A program made the position numbers and the translations under genes. The notes below the pieces were generated by a model that did not search any database, was not told the origin of the DNA, and saw nothing but the letters and a program-made list of their open reading frames with translations. Shown here one piece after another: positions 7,251-15,509 of a stretch of 64,000 nucleotides of DNA. The DNA comes from Mangrovimicrobium sp033283325 (GTDB lineage: Bacteria; Pseudomonadota; Gammaproteobacteria; Pseudomonadales; Halieaceae), in contig JAWMQO010000002.1 in the NCBI GenBank assembly GCA_033283325.1, forward strand, positions 579,792-643,791, read 5' to 3'. Positions within the stretch are counted from its first letter, which is position 1. Each line of letters opens with the position of its first letter.

Positions 7251-10070
7251 TCAGTCGGCCCGCTTGCCAGTCACCTTCGCCTTGCCAAAGATGCCCATCT
7301 TCACCTTGCCGGAAATCGTGTCACCTTCGACGACCAGATCGTACTTGAGGGTCAGCTTCATCGGTTTCACCACCTTGAGGTCGAACTTCAGCGAATTGCC
7401 TTCCAACGTGCCACCATCAAAGAGCTGTTCCCCTTCAGCGGCTTTGAGATAGCCGCTCACCGCGCTGCCATCGGTCTCGAAGTGGCCGACCATCGGCTGC
7501 GGCCCGACCGGGGAGGCGAGCACCATGTCCCAGTCACCGTCGATATTCACCGCGACAGAGGCGGATTCCTCCCGTGGGATCTCGTTTTGCGCGCGATCAT
7601 CGCTCACGGAGTCGGCTGATACAGGTTCGGGGACATCCACTGGCTCCAGTGTGGGGGCCAGCTCCGGAGCGGGGGCGTGGGCCGTCAGGTCCCGCCCCTC
7701 GATCACGCTGAGGATCTTCGGCGGCGTCAGCGGCAGGTCGATGGCGATCTCGCCGAAGGGCGAGATCGCGTCGGCGATGGCGTTGACCAGGGTCGGGGTG
7801 CCGATGATGGCGCCGCCCTCGCCGACACCGCGCATGCCGCCCACCGATTGCGAGGGCGTGTTGCAGTGGACGAACTCGAACTCCGGGACGTCGGAGATCG
7901 CCGGCAGGTGGTAGTCCTTGTAGGTCGGGGTGACGATGTTGCCCTGGGCGTCGAAGTCGACTTTCTCCAGCAGCGCCATGCCGATGGCCTGGGCGAGGCC
8001 GCCGGAGACCTGGCCTTCCACTACCGCCGGGTTGATCGGGGTGCCGCAGTCCTCGGCACTGATCCAGCGCAGGATGCTGACGAAGCCGGTATCCGGGTCC
8101 ACTTCCACCACGCAGGCGTTGGCGGCGCTGGCGAAAGTCATGGGCGGCGGCTGGTAGCGGTGCTGGACTTCCAGGCCGGACTCGAAGCCTTCGGGCAGGC
8201 GGTCGGGTTCGCCGTAGGCGATGTTGGCCAGTTCCCCGAGGCTCATGCTGGCCTCGCCGCCGTCGACGCGGACCACGCCGCTTTCGATGACGATATTTTC
8301 TTCCGCCGCATCCAGCAGGTGCGCGGCGAGAGTTTTGATCTTCTGCGCCAGCAGGTCCGAGGCGAGGATCACCGCGCCGCCGGCGATCACGCCCTGGCGG
8401 CTGCCGGCGGCGCCGGGGGAGAAGCCGCCCCGGGAGCTGTCGCCCTCGAAGATGGCGACGTGCTCGTAATCCACGCCCACCCGGTCGGCGATGATCTGCG
8501 CCATGGTGGTGGCGGTGCCGTGGCCCTGGGAGTGGGTGCTCAGGGTGGCGGTGACCTGGCCGGTGGGCTCGACGCGTACCTGCGCCAGTTCCCCGGTCAT
8601 GGTGGCGATGGCGCCGGCCGCGCCAGTGGGTTCGATGTAGGCGGCGATGCCCAGGCCGAGGTAGCGGCCGTTTTCCCGCGCCTCGGCCTGCTCGCGGCGA
8701 AATTCGCTGACGTCGAAGTAGTCCAGCAGTTTGTCCAGGCACTCGGCGGGGGTGATGTCCTCCAGCGGAATGCCCATGCAGGTTTCCACCGGCTGGTCGC
8801 TGAGCCGCACCAGGTTGCGCCGGCGCAGTTCCACCGGGTCCATGCCCATCCTGCGGGCGGCGACGTCCAGCGCGGTTTCCCGCACCAGGGATTCCATCGC
8901 CCAGGGGCCGCGGTAGGCGGCGTAGCCGATGGTGTTGCTGTACCAGCCGCGGGTAACGAAGCCGTAGTGGGGCAGCTTGTAGGCGCCCCAGACGAACATG
9001 TGTACGGCGATGTTGCATTCGGAAAGCTGGGGGAAAGCGCCGACGTTACAGCTGTAATCCCCGTAGGAGCCGAGCAGATTGCCCTCGGCGTCGAAGCCGA
9101 TGTCCAGGGTCATTTCCTGTTCCCGGGCCTGGTTGGCGCCGGTCAGGTTTTCGTAACGGTCCTCGATCCACTTTACCGGGCGGCGCAGGGTCAGGGCGCC
9201 GAGGATGACGGCTACTTCTTCCTTCCAGGGATGGTTTTTCAGGCCGAAACCGCCGCCCACGTCCTTGGCGATCACGCGAACGGAAGTCTGCGGCCGGCCC
9301 AGGGCGATGGACACCCAGCGGGCGACCATGTGCGGGCTCTGGCAGGTGATGTAGAGGGTGAGTTCCTCGGCGCCCTCGGGACAGGCGACCACGCCGCGGG
9401 TCTCCATCGGCGACTGGGAGATCCGCTGGTGCACTACTTTGTGCTTGATCCGGTGGGCGGCGTTCTCGAGGGCCTCGACGAGTTCGTCCTCGATGTCCTC
9501 ATCACCCATTTCCGCGTTGAGGTTGTCTTCCTTGTCCGGGTGCACCGGCGCGCCGCTGCGGGCGTCGGCGATGCTGACCACGGGCGTCTCTTCCGCGTAC
9601 TCCACTTCCACCAGGGAGGCGGCGTCCTCGGCGACGGCGCGGCTCTCGGCGATCACCAGGGCCACCGGTTCGCCGGCGTAGGCAACGCGGCCGTCCGCCA
9701 GCGGCGTGGTGTGCACATCCTGGGGGGAGAGGTAGAAGCTGATCATGGTGACCCCGAAGTGCTCGAGGTCTTCCTGGGTCAGCACCGCGGTGACGCCGGG
9801 GACGTCGCGGGCGGTCTGCAGGTCCATGGAAACGATGCGGCCGCGGGCCACCGGGCTGCGGGCGAAGGCGGCGTAGAGCATGCCGGGTACGGCGATGTCG
9901 TCGACGTACTGGCCGTGGCCGGTGAGCAGGCGCGGATCTTCCTTGCGGCGTACCCGTTGGCCGATGTAGCGGCCGGTGGTGATTTTTGGTTTTTGTTCGC
10001 CGTCGGCGGGTTTTTCCGCCCGGGGGGCGGAATCCAGCGCCTCGGCAGGAGGATGGGTCAGGTCGTTCAT
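7251..10070 (-). CDS. Molybdenum hydroxylase large subunit (CoxL-like, xanthine dehydrogenase family)
   Basis: A 939-residue molybdopterin-cytosine-dinucleotide-binding subunit. It opens with the family signature GQRVRRKEDPRLLTGHGQYVDDI, read here across residues 37-60 in pieces, and contains VGGGFGLK and the GVGEGGA motif with the active-site Glu near the end of the catalytic domain. The active-site loop reads AYRGPWA, not the AYxCSFR of true CO dehydrogenase nor AYRGAGR of form II, so CO is unlikely to be the substrate; an aldehyde or N-heterocycle is more probable. Residues about 800-939 form an extra Asp/Glu-rich linker plus a Gly-rich beta domain (IDGDWDM to GKAKVTGK), which the basic family lacks. 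It is the last gene of the operon and is separated from the 2Fe-2S subunit by a REP cluster. Confidence 0.9.
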   Translation of the reverse strand: MNDLTHPPAEALDSAPRAEKPADGEQKPKITTGRYIGQRVRRKEDPRLLTGHGQYVDDIAVPGMLYAAFARSPVARGRIVSMDLQTARDVPGVTAVLTQEDLEHFGVTMISFYLSPQDVHTTPLADGRVAYAGEPVALVIAESRAVAEDAASLVEVEYAEETPVVSIADARSGAPVHPDKEDNLNAEMGDEDIEDELVEALENAAHRIKHKVVHQRISQSPMETRGVVACPEGAEELTLYITCQSPHMVARWVSIALGRPQTSVRVIAKDVGGGFGLKNHPWKEEVAVILGALTLRRPVKWIEDRYENLTGANQAREQEMTLDIGFDAEGNLLGSYGDYSCNVGAFPQLSECNIAVHMFVWGAYKLPHYGFVTRGWYSNTIGYAAYRGPWAMESLVRETALDVAARRMGMDPVELRRRNLVRLSDQPVETCMGIPLEDITPAECLDKLLDYFDVSEFRREQAEARENGRYLGLGIAAYIEPTGAAGAIATMTGELAQVRVEPTGQVTATLSTHSQGHGTATTMAQIIADRVGVDYEHVAIFEGDSSRGGFSPGAAGSRQGVIAGGAVILASDLLAQKIKTLAAHLLDAAEENIVIESGVVRVDGGEASMSLGELANIAYGEPDRLPEGFESGLEVQHRYQPPPMTFASAANACVVEVDPDTGFVSILRWISAEDCGTPINPAVVEGQVSGGLAQAIGMALLEKVDFDAQGNIVTPTYKDYHLPAISDVPEFEFVHCNTPSQSVGGMRGVGEGGAIIGTPTLVNAIADAISPFGEIAIDLPLTPPKILSVIEGRDLTAHAPAPELAPTLEPVDVPEPVSADSVSDDRAQNEIPREESASVAVNIDGDWDMVLASPVGPQPMVGHFETDGSAVSGYLKAAEGEQLFDGGTLEGNSLKFDLKVVKPMKLTLKYDLVVEGDTISGKVKMGIFGKAKVTGKRAD

Positions 10071-10109
10071 GACTGGGCCTCCTGCTGGGGTGTTTGGGTG
10101 GCGTGGCGC

Positions 10110-10195
10110 TGTGGGAGCTCGCTCCGCGAGCGATCGCCCACAGAGTGGGCTCCTACGGGGTCGGGATCGCCCACAGAGTGGGCTCCTACGGGGGG
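10110..10195. repeat. REP cluster between the 2Fe-2S and Mo subunit genes
   Basis: A full REP palindrome (TGTGGGAGCTCGCTCCGCGAG type, 10110-10135) is followed by two direct copies of a related unit beginning CGCCCACAGAGTGGGCTCC (10136-10160 and 10168-10193). It occupies nearly all of the 139-bp gap inside the operon, so it could alter relative expression of the large subunit through mRNA stability; that is inference. Confidence 0.85.
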
Positions 10196-10209
10196 GTAGG
10201 TGGAATCGA

Positions 10210-10695
10210 TCATGCCTGCTCCTCCGTGGCGTCGTAGGCGAGTGTGCGCACCGCCTTGCGGATGCCCTGGTAGCCGGTACAGCGGCAGATGTTGCCGGAG
10301 AGCGCCTTCACCATCTCTTCCTCACTGGGCTTTTGCTCGCCGGCGGTGATCGCCGCAAGGGTCATCACGAAACCCGGAGTACAGAAGCCGCACTGCAGGC
10401 CGTGGGAATCCATCAAGGCCTGCTGTACCGGGTGCAGGGTGCCGTCTTCGGCAGCCAGGCCTTCCACGGTGGTGATCTCGGCGCCGTCCGCCTGCACCGC
10501 CAGCATCAGGCAGCTGCGCACTGCAGCGCCGTCAACCATTACAGTACAGGCGCCGCAGACCCCGTGCTCGCAGCCCAGGTGGACGCCGGTGTAGCCAGCC
10601 TGGTCGCGCAGGAAATCAGCCAGGGAAGTGCGGGCCTCGGTGCTGCCCCGGTGGCGCCGGCCGTTGATGGTCAGCTCTATTTTATGTTCGCTCAT
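10210..10695 (-). CDS. Molybdenum hydroxylase [2Fe-2S] subunit (CoxS-like)
   Basis: A 161-residue small subunit with two iron-sulfur domains. The plant-ferredoxin-type cluster is bound by C42, C47, C50 and C62, and the second, helical cluster by C102, C105, C137 and C139 (CGFC ... CRC). It passes electrons from the Mo centre of the large subunit to the FAD subunit. The start overlaps the stop of the FAD-subunit gene by 4 bp (10692-10695), showing tight operon coupling. Length and spacing are normal for the family. Confidence 0.96.
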   Translation of the reverse strand: MSEHKIELTINGRRHRGSTEARTSLADFLRDQAGYTGVHLGCEHGVCGACTVMVDGAAVRSCLMLAVQADGAEITTVEGLAAEDGTLHPVQQALMDSHGLQCGFCTPGFVMTLAAITAGEQKPSEEEMVKALSGNICRCTGYQGIRKAVRTLAYDATEEQA

Positions 10696-11561
10696 GCGGC
10701 CTCCCGTTGTTGCAGGGTTTCGCGCAGGGCGCGGGTCAGGATGCGTTTGCCGACGGTGCGGCGGTACTCGGCGCTGGCGTGGATGTCGTCGAAGGGCGCG
10801 GTGTCGCCCACTGCCGCTTCGGCGACCGCGTCGATATCCACTTCTTCGGGAGCCTTGCCGAGCAGTAGCGCTTCCGCGCTGCTGGCGTGTATCGGGGTCG
10901 GGCCCATGGCCAGCCAGGCCAGCCCGGCGCGGCTGATTTTGTCGTCAACCAGTGCCAGGGCGCCGACGACGCCTGAGAGCGCGAAGTCACCGGGCCGCTG
11001 GGCCAATTCCCTGAACAGCGACAGGTGCCCCTCCGGCCAGGCCGGGAAGCGGATGGCGGTGAGCAGTTCATCGGGTTCCAGGGCAGTCATGTAGGGGCCG
11101 ATGTAGAACTCCCGGGCGGGGAGTTCACGGCTGCCGCGAACTGATCGCAGTTCCACGGTGGCGTCCAGGGCGACTGCCGTCGCGGGCAATTCCGCCGCCG
11201 GTTCGCCGAGAGAGATGGAGCCGCCGACGGTGCCGCGATTGCGGGTCTGGTAGTGGCCGACGTGGCTCACCGCGCGCACCACGGTGGGCAATTCACGGGC
11301 CAGTAAATCGCTGCTCAGCACTTCGCACTGGCGGGTGACCGGACCGACCTTGATCACGTCGCCGCTGCGCTCGATGCCCTTCAGTTCCCCGATGCCGTTG
11401 ATATCCAGCAGGATAAAGGGCTGGCTCATGCGCAGGTTGAGCAGGGGCATCAGGGTCTGGCCACCGGCCAGGATGGTGGCGCCACCACCTGCTTCATCGA
11501 GCAGGCGGCAGGCCTCTTCCACGGTGCTGGGCGCGTAGTAGTCGAAGGGTGCCGGCTTCAT
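10692..11561 (-). CDS. Molybdenum hydroxylase FAD-binding subunit (CoxM-like)
   Basis: A 289-residue flavoprotein of the CO dehydrogenase/xanthine dehydrogenase medium-subunit family. The FAD-binding loops ATILAGGQTLMPLL (about 30-43) and GTVGGSISLGEPAAELPA (about 110-127) are both present, and the C-terminal CODH flavoprotein domain ends at about residue 285. It accepts electrons from the [2Fe-2S] subunit and hands them to an unknown acceptor. It lies 2 bp after the SRPBCC gene and overlaps the [2Fe-2S] subunit gene by 4 bp. Gene order (G, M, S, L) differs in having the CoxG-like gene first. Confidence 0.95.
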   Translation of the reverse strand: MKPAPFDYYAPSTVEEACRLLDEAGGGATILAGGQTLMPLLNLRMSQPFILLDINGIGELKGIERSGDVIKVGPVTRQCEVLSSDLLARELPTVVRAVSHVGHYQTRNRGTVGGSISLGEPAAELPATAVALDATVELRSVRGSRELPAREFYIGPYMTALEPDELLTAIRFPAWPEGHLSLFRELAQRPGDFALSGVVGALALVDDKISRAGLAWLAMGPTPIHASSAEALLLGKAPEEVDIDAVAEAAVGDTAPFDDIHASAEYRRTVGKRILTRALRETLQQREAA

Positions 11562-11563
11562 GT

Positions 11564-12295
11564 TCAGTCCCCGCTGGTCAGTTTGCGCAATAGCGCTGCA
11601 TCCAGCACCAGAACCTGCTGGGCGCTGCGCCGCCCGTATTCGAAGGCGGCGCTGGCGACCACCAGCAGGATCAGGCCGATGGCAAGCCCCGCCCAGGCCG
11701 TGTCTGCGGACTCACCCTGGTAGCCAAAGAAGAAACCAGTGGCCGCGGCGATGATCAGGGCCAGCACCCAGGCGATGGGGGAGCCGGCGGGGCGTGGCGC
11801 TGCGGCGGCAGCGGCAGCGGCCGGGGCGGCCTCGGCAGCGGCGACAGCGGGTTTGACCCCGCTGACGATCTCACCGAAGCGGGAGAAGAACCTGCCCGCG
11901 AGCTGCTTGGCGGTGGCGTCGATGATCGGGCCGCCGAGCTGGGCCATGCGGCCGCCGACCTGGGTGTCCGCCTCGTACCTGACCAGGGTGGCCCCGCTGG
12001 CTTCCTCGAGCCGCACCCGCACCAGGCCTTTCACCGAGCCGGCGATACCGCCGTTGCCCTCGAGGTTCAGGGTATAGCTGTCGGGGGCGTTGATATCGCT
12101 GAGGGAAACCGCGCCCTTGAAGCGGGCGCCGATGGGGCCGACCTTCACTTCGACGATCGCCGAGAAGCGATCATCAGACTCCTTGCTCAGGCTCTGGCAT
12201 CCGGGAATGCTGGCCCGCAGCACATCGGGGTCGTTCAGTGCCTCCCAAACTTTCTGGCGGGGTGCTGCTACCCGCTGCTCGCCGAGCATCTGCAT
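11564..12295 (-). CDS. SRPBCC/CoxG-like protein with C-terminal membrane anchor
   Basis: Residues 1-148 form a CoxG/SRPBCC domain (MLGEQRVAAPRQKVWEALNDP, GCQSL, and VGPIGARFKG). An Ala/Pro linker (about 150-172) then leads to two hydrophobic segments, about 173-192 and 201-220. CoxG of carboxydotrophs tethers CO dehydrogenase to the membrane. By analogy this protein would bring the three-subunit hydroxylase to the inner membrane, where electrons can enter the quinone pool (inference). It is the first gene of the operon; the region 12296-12572 upstream holds the divergent promoters and a short GGCGCGG/CCGCGCC hairpin at 12421-12440. Confidence 0.9.
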   Translation of the reverse strand: MQMLGEQRVAAPRQKVWEALNDPDVLRASIPGCQSLSKESDDRFSAIVEVKVGPIGARFKGAVSLSDINAPDSYTLNLEGNGGIAGSVKGLVRVRLEEASGATLVRYEADTQVGGRMAQLGGPIIDATAKQLAGRFFSRFGEIVSGVKPAVAAAEAAPAAAAAAAAPRPAGSPIAWVLALIIAAATGFFFGYQGESADTAWAGLAIGLILLVVASAAFEYGRRSAQQVLVLDAALLRKLTSGD

Positions 12296-12572
12296 AGTGG
12301 GTCTCCATGAGGGATTATATTTAAGGCGCTAAAGTCTATTGGAAGTAATTGCTGTCGCCAAGCTGACGCAAAATAAAAATTGGTAATCTCTCTTGTCTGT
12401 CTCGGCCATGGATTTGCGGTGGCGCGGCAAATTCCGCGCCATCGTGGGATGTCCGGACGGTGAATATTTGCGGCTCGCACGACTTGCCCGAGGGTATAGC
12501 ATTTCGCGGAAAAGCCCATTAAGCTGTGCGACCGCTTCGTGCGTTTGCCCAAGATTTAGTCAGCATTATCCT

Positions 12573-13322
12573 ATGACCTACTGTATCGGAATCAGGCTCA
12601 AAGAGGGCCTGGTCTTTTGTTCTGACTCCCGCACCAACGCGGGAGCGGACCGCGTTAGCACCTATGGCAAGTTACATCGCTACTCCGAGCCCGGCGAGCG
12701 CCAGCTCATGCTGATGACCGCCGGCAACCTGGCCACCAGCCAGGCCGTGGTGGCCCAGATCGAGCGCGACCTGCGCGAGGACGCCGATTTCAACGTCGCC
12801 AAGGCGCAGTACGTCTCGGACATCGCTGACTACGTCGGCAAGCTCGGCCTCGCCGAGCAGCACAAGTACGCCAACGGCGGCCCTGGCGCCGGCTTCAACG
12901 CGGAAGCGACCTTCATCCTCGGCGGCCAGATCAAGGGCCAGCCCACCGAGATGTACATGATCTACCCGGAAGGCAACCACATCACGGTTTCCGAGCAATA
13001 CCCTTTCCTGCAGATCGGCGAGACCAAGTACGGCAAGCCGATCCTCGATCGCATCATCCGCCCGGAGACTGACTACGAGACGGCCATGCGCTGCGCCCTG
13101 GTGTCCATGGACTCCACCATGCGCAGTAATGCCACGGTAGGCCCGCCAATCGAGTTGCTGTTCTACCGCGCGGAATCTCTCTCGGAACCTGCGGAGTACT
13201 GCAAGTTCGAGGAAAACGACGAGTACCTGGTAAGCTTGCGGCGCGCCTGGGACGAGAATATCCGCAAGGCATTCAATGAGTTGCCTTCTCTGCAGGAAGT
13301 CTTCGAGGCTGACGACGAGTAG
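12573..13322 (+). CDS. anbu: Anbu, proteasome-related peptidase (ancestral beta subunit)
   Basis: A 249-residue proteasome-type Ntn-hydrolase. The start at ATG 12573 gives M-T-Y-C, so removal of Met exposes Thr as the nucleophile, as in Anbu proteins. The partner residues D18 (FCSDSR) and K33 (STYGKL) are at proteasome-like spacing. The inner GPGAGFNAEATFILGGQ segment matches the GAEATFILGGQ-type core of Anbu. An in-frame upstream ATG at 12393 would add 60 unlikely residues and destroy the N-terminal Thr. Anbu genes commonly sit beside ATP-grasp, alpha-E and transglutaminase-like genes; the matching operon is 2.8 kb downstream (16093-25287). Substrate unknown. Confidence 0.93.
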   Translation: MTYCIGIRLKEGLVFCSDSRTNAGADRVSTYGKLHRYSEPGERQLMLMTAGNLATSQAVVAQIERDLREDADFNVAKAQYVSDIADYVGKLGLAEQHKYANGGPGAGFNAEATFILGGQIKGQPTEMYMIYPEGNHITVSEQYPFLQIGETKYGKPILDRIIRPETDYETAMRCALVSMDSTMRSNATVGPPIELLFYRAESLSEPAEYCKFEENDEYLVSLRRAWDENIRKAFNELPSLQEVFEADDE

Positions 13323-13375
13323 TCCGGGCTCGGTATTTATGGCTCCCGCCTGATAAGGTCGGTGCTTTAGAAACC

Positions 13376-13453
13376 GCATCCGCCGGCGCTTTATTACCGC
13401 ACTCCTCCAAAGCGTTCTGAGTCGTCGCGCGATAATAAAGCGCCGGCGGATGC
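13376..13453. repeat. 21-bp perfect inverted repeat with degenerate downstream copy
   Basis: Positions 13376-13396 and 13433-13453 are perfect reverse complements, separated by 36 nt. A degenerate copy of the right arm and its flank, GCGGTAAAAAGCACCGGCGA then ATGCTCCGTCAGTG, recurs at about 13510-13547. It lies 54 bp after anbu and before the convergent ferredoxin gene; 13323-13607 contains no gene. It could act as a bidirectional terminator, but there is no U-tract. A small repeat family is an alternative. Confidence 0.6.
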
Positions 13454-13607
13454 TCTGTCAGTGCCTGCTTCCGGCGCCGCTAAGGCGGTAGCGACCTGAG
13501 TCGACGCGCGGTAAAAAGCACCGGCGAATGCTCCGTCAGTGACTGCTTCTGACACCGCCAATGGCAGTGCGCCAGGGCCTCACTATAAGTCTCGGGATTG
13601 TCAGTCC

Positions 13608-13925
13608 TCAGCCAGTTTCAACCAGCTGAATCTTCAAGCCCTCGTGACTGTCATCCAGCCACAACTGGCAGGACAGCCGCGACGTCGGGCAGCGGTTCTC
13701 CACGCCATCCAACAGGGCATCCTCATCGTCCGACATCGGCGCCAGCCGCTCGAAATCCGCCGGGTCGATGTGGACATGGCAAGTGGCGCAGCTCAGGCAG
13801 CCGCCACAGAGGGCGAGGAGTTCGTCGCAGTTGGCATCGCGGATGGCCTCCATCAGCGTGCCGGTGGAGTCTACGTCGAGGTCCTGCTGTTGGCCGTCGA
13901 CCCGGGTCAGCTTTACCGTGGGCAT
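13608..13925 (-). CDS. Adrenodoxin-type [2Fe-2S] ferredoxin
   Basis: A 105-residue ferredoxin with the CX5CX2C...C arrangement (C40, C46, C49, C86) and the SCATCHVHI core of adrenodoxin/putidaredoxin-like proteins. These donate electrons to class I bacterial cytochrome P450s. The gene follows the P450 gene by 20 bp on the same strand and is almost certainly its redox partner. No ferredoxin reductase is encoded nearby, so the reductase must be supplied from elsewhere. Confidence 0.95.
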   Translation of the reverse strand: MPTVKLTRVDGQQQDLDVDSTGTLMEAIRDANCDELLALCGGCLSCATCHVHIDPADFERLAPMSDDEDALLDGVENRCPTSRLSCQLWLDDSHEGLKIQLVETG

Positions 13926-13945
13926 GTTGCTAGTCGCTCCGCAAT

Positions 13946-15220
13946 TCAGGCAGACAGTTTCAGGTGCAGTTCCGAGAGACCGCGGATGATGAAGCTGGCT
14001 TCGTAGTCCATCTCCCGGTTGGCCTTGTCGCCGTGCTTCTCCTCGTCGATGTCGATCAGCGAGGTGTTCTCCAGCAGGTGCTCGAGGATGATGCGCACTT
14101 CCACCCGGGCCAGCGGTGCGCCGGCGCAGACGTGGGGGCCGCGGCTGAAGGCCAGGTGCTCGCGCAGTTTGGGGCGGTCCAGCTTGAATTCGGCGGGGGA
14201 TTCCCAGCGCTTGGCGTCGCGGTTGGCGGCGGCAATGGCGATCATCACCTTGGTGCCGGCGGGGATGTCCATCTCGCCGATCTTGGTGTCGCGGACCGCG
14301 ATGCGCGCGGTCATCTTGGTTGAGCCTTCGATGCGCAGCACTTCCTCGATGAAGTCCGGGATCAGTGACGGGTCGGCGCGCAGTTGGGCCTGCAACTCAT
14401 GGTCCTCGCCGAGGCGGCGCAGGGAATTGCCCAGCAGCTTGGCGCTGGTGTCCTGGCCCGCCCCGAACAGGAAGATGGCCAGGCGGACGATTTCCAGGGC
14501 GTCGGGCAGGGAGCCGTCGGGGTAGGTGGCGGTGGCGAGTTCGGTGAGGATGTCCTCGCGGGGGTTCTCGCGGCGCTCGGTCACGTAGTTGTAGAAATAG
14601 CCGCCCATGATCACCAGGGGGCTGTTTTCGTCCATTACCATGCCCTCGGTCTCCAGGTTGCCCGGGGGCGGGGCGTTGTCGATGACTTCACGGAAGTGCT
14701 CGCGGTCGTCCTCGGGGACGCCGAGCAGGTCTGCGATGACCAGGGTGACGAAGGGCGTGGCCACTTCGTTGATCAGTTCGCAGCCGCCCTTGGCGACCAT
14801 CTCCTTGACCAGCTTTTCCGAGTAGGCCTGGATGAACTCCTCGTTGGCCTTCAGGCGTGAAGGCGTGAAGAGGCGGTTGAGGATCGAGCGGGAAAATTTG
14901 TGCTGCTGCCCGTCGTAGGCGACCAGCAGGTCGCCGCCGACGAATTCATTGCGATGGGCCTCGATCTGCTCGCGGATGTCACCGCCTTTCGGCTCGAAGG
15001 GCAGGGGCAGGGCGGGGCCCTGCGGGGCGATGGCGGAAGAAAAGTCCTCGGCGTTGCGCAGTACTTCCACGGATTCTTCGAAGCCAGTCACGATGATCAC
15101 ATCGGGTCGAACGGTGGAGCGGTAGACGCCACCGCGGTCGCGCATGGATTCGAAGTATTCGTAGGGGTCCTTGAGGACGCCGTAGTCGGTGAAATAGTCC
15201 TTTTCGATGTTCGCGTTCAT
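13946..15220 (-). CDS. Cytochrome P450
   Basis: A 424-residue soluble bacterial P450. It shows the I-helix oxygen-activation motif AGQDT (254-258; the usual acidic residue before Thr is present, with Gln in place of the common variable residue), the ExxR pair E293/R296, and the heme loop FSRGPHVCAG with ligand C365. There is no membrane anchor. The substrate cannot be read from sequence. It forms an operon with the ferredoxin and is divergent from a TetR regulator; two matching palindromes in the shared promoter region (15289-15309, 15453-15473) suggest TetR control by a small hydrophobic ligand. Confidence 0.96.
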   Translation of the reverse strand: MNANIEKDYFTDYGVLKDPYEYFESMRDRGGVYRSTVRPDVIIVTGFEESVEVLRNAEDFSSAIAPQGPALPLPFEPKGGDIREQIEAHRNEFVGGDLLVAYDGQQHKFSRSILNRLFTPSRLKANEEFIQAYSEKLVKEMVAKGGCELINEVATPFVTLVIADLLGVPEDDREHFREVIDNAPPPGNLETEGMVMDENSPLVIMGGYFYNYVTERRENPREDILTELATATYPDGSLPDALEIVRLAIFLFGAGQDTSAKLLGNSLRRLGEDHELQAQLRADPSLIPDFIEEVLRIEGSTKMTARIAVRDTKIGEMDIPAGTKVMIAIAAANRDAKRWESPAEFKLDRPKLREHLAFSRGPHVCAGAPLARVEVRIILEHLLENTSLIDIDEEKHGDKANREMDYEASFIIRGLSELHLKLSA

Positions 15221-15288
15221 GGCTCGCTCTCTCAGGCCGGTGGGCGCTGGCGCTGAGACTCGGCGGGCGCCTACCCCGGGTTTATATT

Positions 15289-15309
15289 TATGGAACTAAG
15301 GGTTCTAAA
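15289..15309. promoter_or_regulatory. Predicted TetR operator, P450-proximal
   Basis: A 21-bp imperfect palindrome: TATGGAAC, 5-nt spacer, GTTCTAAA. It lies 69 bp upstream of the P450 start and shares its layout with the site at 15453-15473. The consensus would be TATGGAAC-N5-GTTCCATA. Assignment to the adjacent TetR protein is inference from layout and the shared half-site. Confidence 0.55.
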
Positions 15310-15452
15310 AGTCGTGGCTTGGGATAGTGCCAGCGAGCTTGGGTCAAGTCAATGATGTGACCCTGAGTCGGATGTAATCATGCTTTAAATAACGGTTTAC
15401 AGGTGAATTTCCTCGCCGGGTATCGTGGGGCCTATGTCCCGCTTGCTTGTGA

Positions 15453-15473
15453 TACGGTACTATCGGTTCCATA
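15453..15473. promoter_or_regulatory. Predicted TetR operator, tetR-proximal
   Basis: TACGGTAC, 5-nt spacer, GTTCCATA; the right half is the perfect inverse of TATGGAAC in the site at 15289. It ends 36 bp before the TetR start codon, where it could overlap the regulator's own promoter and give autorepression. Confidence 0.55.
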
Positions 15474-15509
15474 ACAAGCGAGACGCCAGGCCAGGCAGAC
15501 GGAGCAGTA

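Noticed and set aside
6924..7619. 231-codon open frame across element B into the hydroxylase gene
   Set aside because: It runs through repeat DNA and then antisense to a real gene; no ribosome site or domain.
7677..10199. 840-codon open frame opposite the molybdenum hydroxylase gene
   Set aside because: It mirrors the CoxL-like gene and shows only low-complexity Gly/Ala/Val/His composition with no domain.
7251..12295. True carbon monoxide dehydrogenase operon
   Set aside because: The active-site loop AYRGPWA lacks the Cys-Ser-Phe-Arg of CO-oxidising enzymes.
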